Positions 62,546-64,000 of a stretch of DNA of 64,000 nucleotides are shown in pieces. How positions within the stretch are numbered: position 1 is the stretch's first letter; every line of letters starts with the position of its first letter. The position numbers and the translations under genes are program-made. This DNA is from Anolis sagrei (taxonomy: Eukaryota; Chordata; Lepidosauria; Squamata; Anolidae), in assembly GCF_037176765.1 (NCBI RefSeq), contig NC_090022.1, forward strand, positions 76,757,209 through 76,821,208. Direction: 5' to 3'. The notes beneath the pieces are model-generated. The model was not told where the DNA came from and did not search any database. It worked only from the letters and a program-made list of their open reading frames with translations.

Positions 62546-64000
62546 TCCATTTAATGGCCATAATTTCGCCCTATGCAATCTTGAGGTTTGTAGTTTGGGG
62601 AGCAATTAGAGAATTTGTTGTTGTTTTTTTACAAATCCTGGGATTCTGCAAAATCCTGGGATTCCAAAGGATGGAAATACATACCTTCCAACTGCTCCGA
62701 TTAGGCAGGTGCCTGTGTGCCCTCATGTTGCCACAATCCAACGTTTCCTGGGTTTCTCAGTGTACAACATGGATTCCTTCTACTGAGTATAGTTGGTCCT
62801 CTGCATTTTGACTTGTTTATCTGTTTTCAAAATGTTGATCTATCTTCTCACTCTATCCTTATTCCTTCAGCTTACTTCCAACATTGCAAAATAAATTGAC
62901 AGCAAAAAAAGGAGTTTGCACTTAATTAACTCATCATGGTGGAGCAGAGAAAAGACGGTGGTATCCAAACAATAGGTTCGGCCAAAAGCAAACTGCTGCA
63001 GCCTTTACGTTCTTCCTCCTGGAAATCTTTGCCATCTTGACCACACTCTTATGTTGCTTAGGCCCATGTGTTCCACTTCCATTCTGTGAAATTTTGCACA
63101 TTATGGAATCATGGCAGTTAAAGTGGCAATGCAATTCTATAATCCTTCAGATTAAAAGAGTACCTATACACATTTGCACCTTGTTCAAGCCAGATAATGA
63201 ATTAGCAGATCCATCATATGTATAATAAGAAGAATAAGAAGAACATTCATGGTAGTTATATAGTTAGCTCCCCATATTTCCTGAGGTTGGAGGCACAGGA
63301 CTCCCACAAAAGTTGAAAGAAACGTGAGAGAATGCTTTTCTAAGATTTTCTCGGTCCTCCAGTCAACTTGAGTGAATGCGGAGAGATGACTATACATTAC
63401 TAAGCAATTACCAAGGGGGTCTTGAATCTATACCTATGGCCTCCTGCCGTACAAGTCTGTGTACACCTTGACTGGAGTACAAAGGATCCATTCTACAGAC
63501 CTACATCATGCTTCTCGGTCAGTGGGACTGTGTTTTGTGCCTTAATATCCTCAGAGCAAATGAAAGATGGAGGTGCAGTTGGATGACTTGTTTGTTTACC
63601 TGGGGTCTCTGGCTTTGGTCCTAGATTCTCCCATTGATTTTCCAGGCCTTGGATGAGGTTGCCAGTTGGCTCATTTCTCTTTTGTCATAGTAACAGTGGG
63701 GGATGCTCAGTGCATTGCTATGGCCAGGATTAAAAAGAAAACCCTGTATGCTTTGATTGGTTGCATATTTCACTCACACTGGTGGAAATATGGGGTCTAT
63801 CTAGTCTTCAAAACACTCTAATGTATATTAAAAAGGATTTACAAATGGCTAAGAAGTACTTAATCTGTGCTAATTGTTCTGGTCCATGGAACTCAACATA
63901 AGGATACTGCCATGGATTTTGCAAAATAGGGAAAGCGCATTTGCCTGCAGCTCATCTTAGCGTTCCAAAGCCGCAGGCAGTTCAGGGCATTGTGGACCTA

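Larger units (their letters stand above)
55443..64000. other. DBN1: DBN1 upstream intron and beyond; repeats only
   Basis: No sequence encoding the drebrin N-terminus (HRLELLAAYEEV-like) was found here on the minus strand. Probably first-intron sequence of at least 8.5 kb. Repeats are listed separately. A GC-rich patch (about 61200-61950) holds CTG and GGGA arrays but no recognised exon. The last 1.4 kb, after 62545, is unrecognised. Confidence 0.6.

Noticed and set aside
1-64000. CRISPR array, operon or other prokaryote-like system
   Set aside because: No regularly spaced repeats with unique spacers and no bacterial gene layout. All tandem repeats are eukaryotic microsatellites.

Overview
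The window is vertebrate nuclear DNA, most likely from a squamate reptile, probably an iguanian lizard. Genes are split by spliceosomal introns. Between them lie repeats typical of lizards: Sauria-type SINEs with a BovB-like tail, BovB 3' ends, CR1 and L2-like LINEs, R4/Dong-like LINEs, 5S-rRNA-derived SINEs, a small Helitron, many short hAT elements and palindromic MITEs. Species was inferred from repeat content alone and could not be checked against a database.

Two host protein genes are clear, and they are neighbours in the same tail-to-tail order as in human (PRR7 then DBN1). PRR7 is on the + strand. Its probable promoter is a CpG island at about 17.4-19.2 kb, with a likely non-coding first exon. 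Its two coding exons are at 30265-30595 and 31739-32148 and join to give a 246-residue protein. A polyadenylation signal lies at 32491. DBN1 (drebrin) is on the - strand from its stop codon at 34644 to the most upstream exon seen at 55442. I could place 14 coding exons, each with consistent phase and splice sites. They include the 138-nt exon specific to the adult neuronal drebrin A isoform. The first coding exon, about 86 nt with the start codon, was not found and probably lies beyond base 64000. With it the product would be about 696 residues (drebrin A) or 650 (drebrin E).

Layout: 1-17 kb is intergenic and repeat-rich, with no host gene recognised. 17.4-19.2 kb is the CpG island. 19.2-30.2 kb is the PRR7 first intron and 5' leader. 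30.3-32.5 kb is the PRR7 body. 32.5-33.7 kb is a short spacer holding a 5S-derived SINE split by another SINE. 33.7-55.4 kb is the DBN1 3'UTR and body. 55.4-64 kb is DBN1 first-intron sequence rich in repeats.

Both proteins act at the postsynaptic side of excitatory synapses: PRR7 as a small membrane adaptor with PPxY motifs and a C-terminal PDZ ligand, drebrin as an F-actin side-binder of dendritic spines with Homer-type PPxxF ligands. I found no CRISPR array, free-standing RNA gene or unknown multi-gene system. The most informative observations are the conserved drebrin A exon with its Gly/Cys junction switch, a GC-AG intron in DBN1, the changed low-complexity linker of PRR7, a GGAA microsatellite in the PRR7 CpG island, and a four-level transposon nest in a DBN1 intron.
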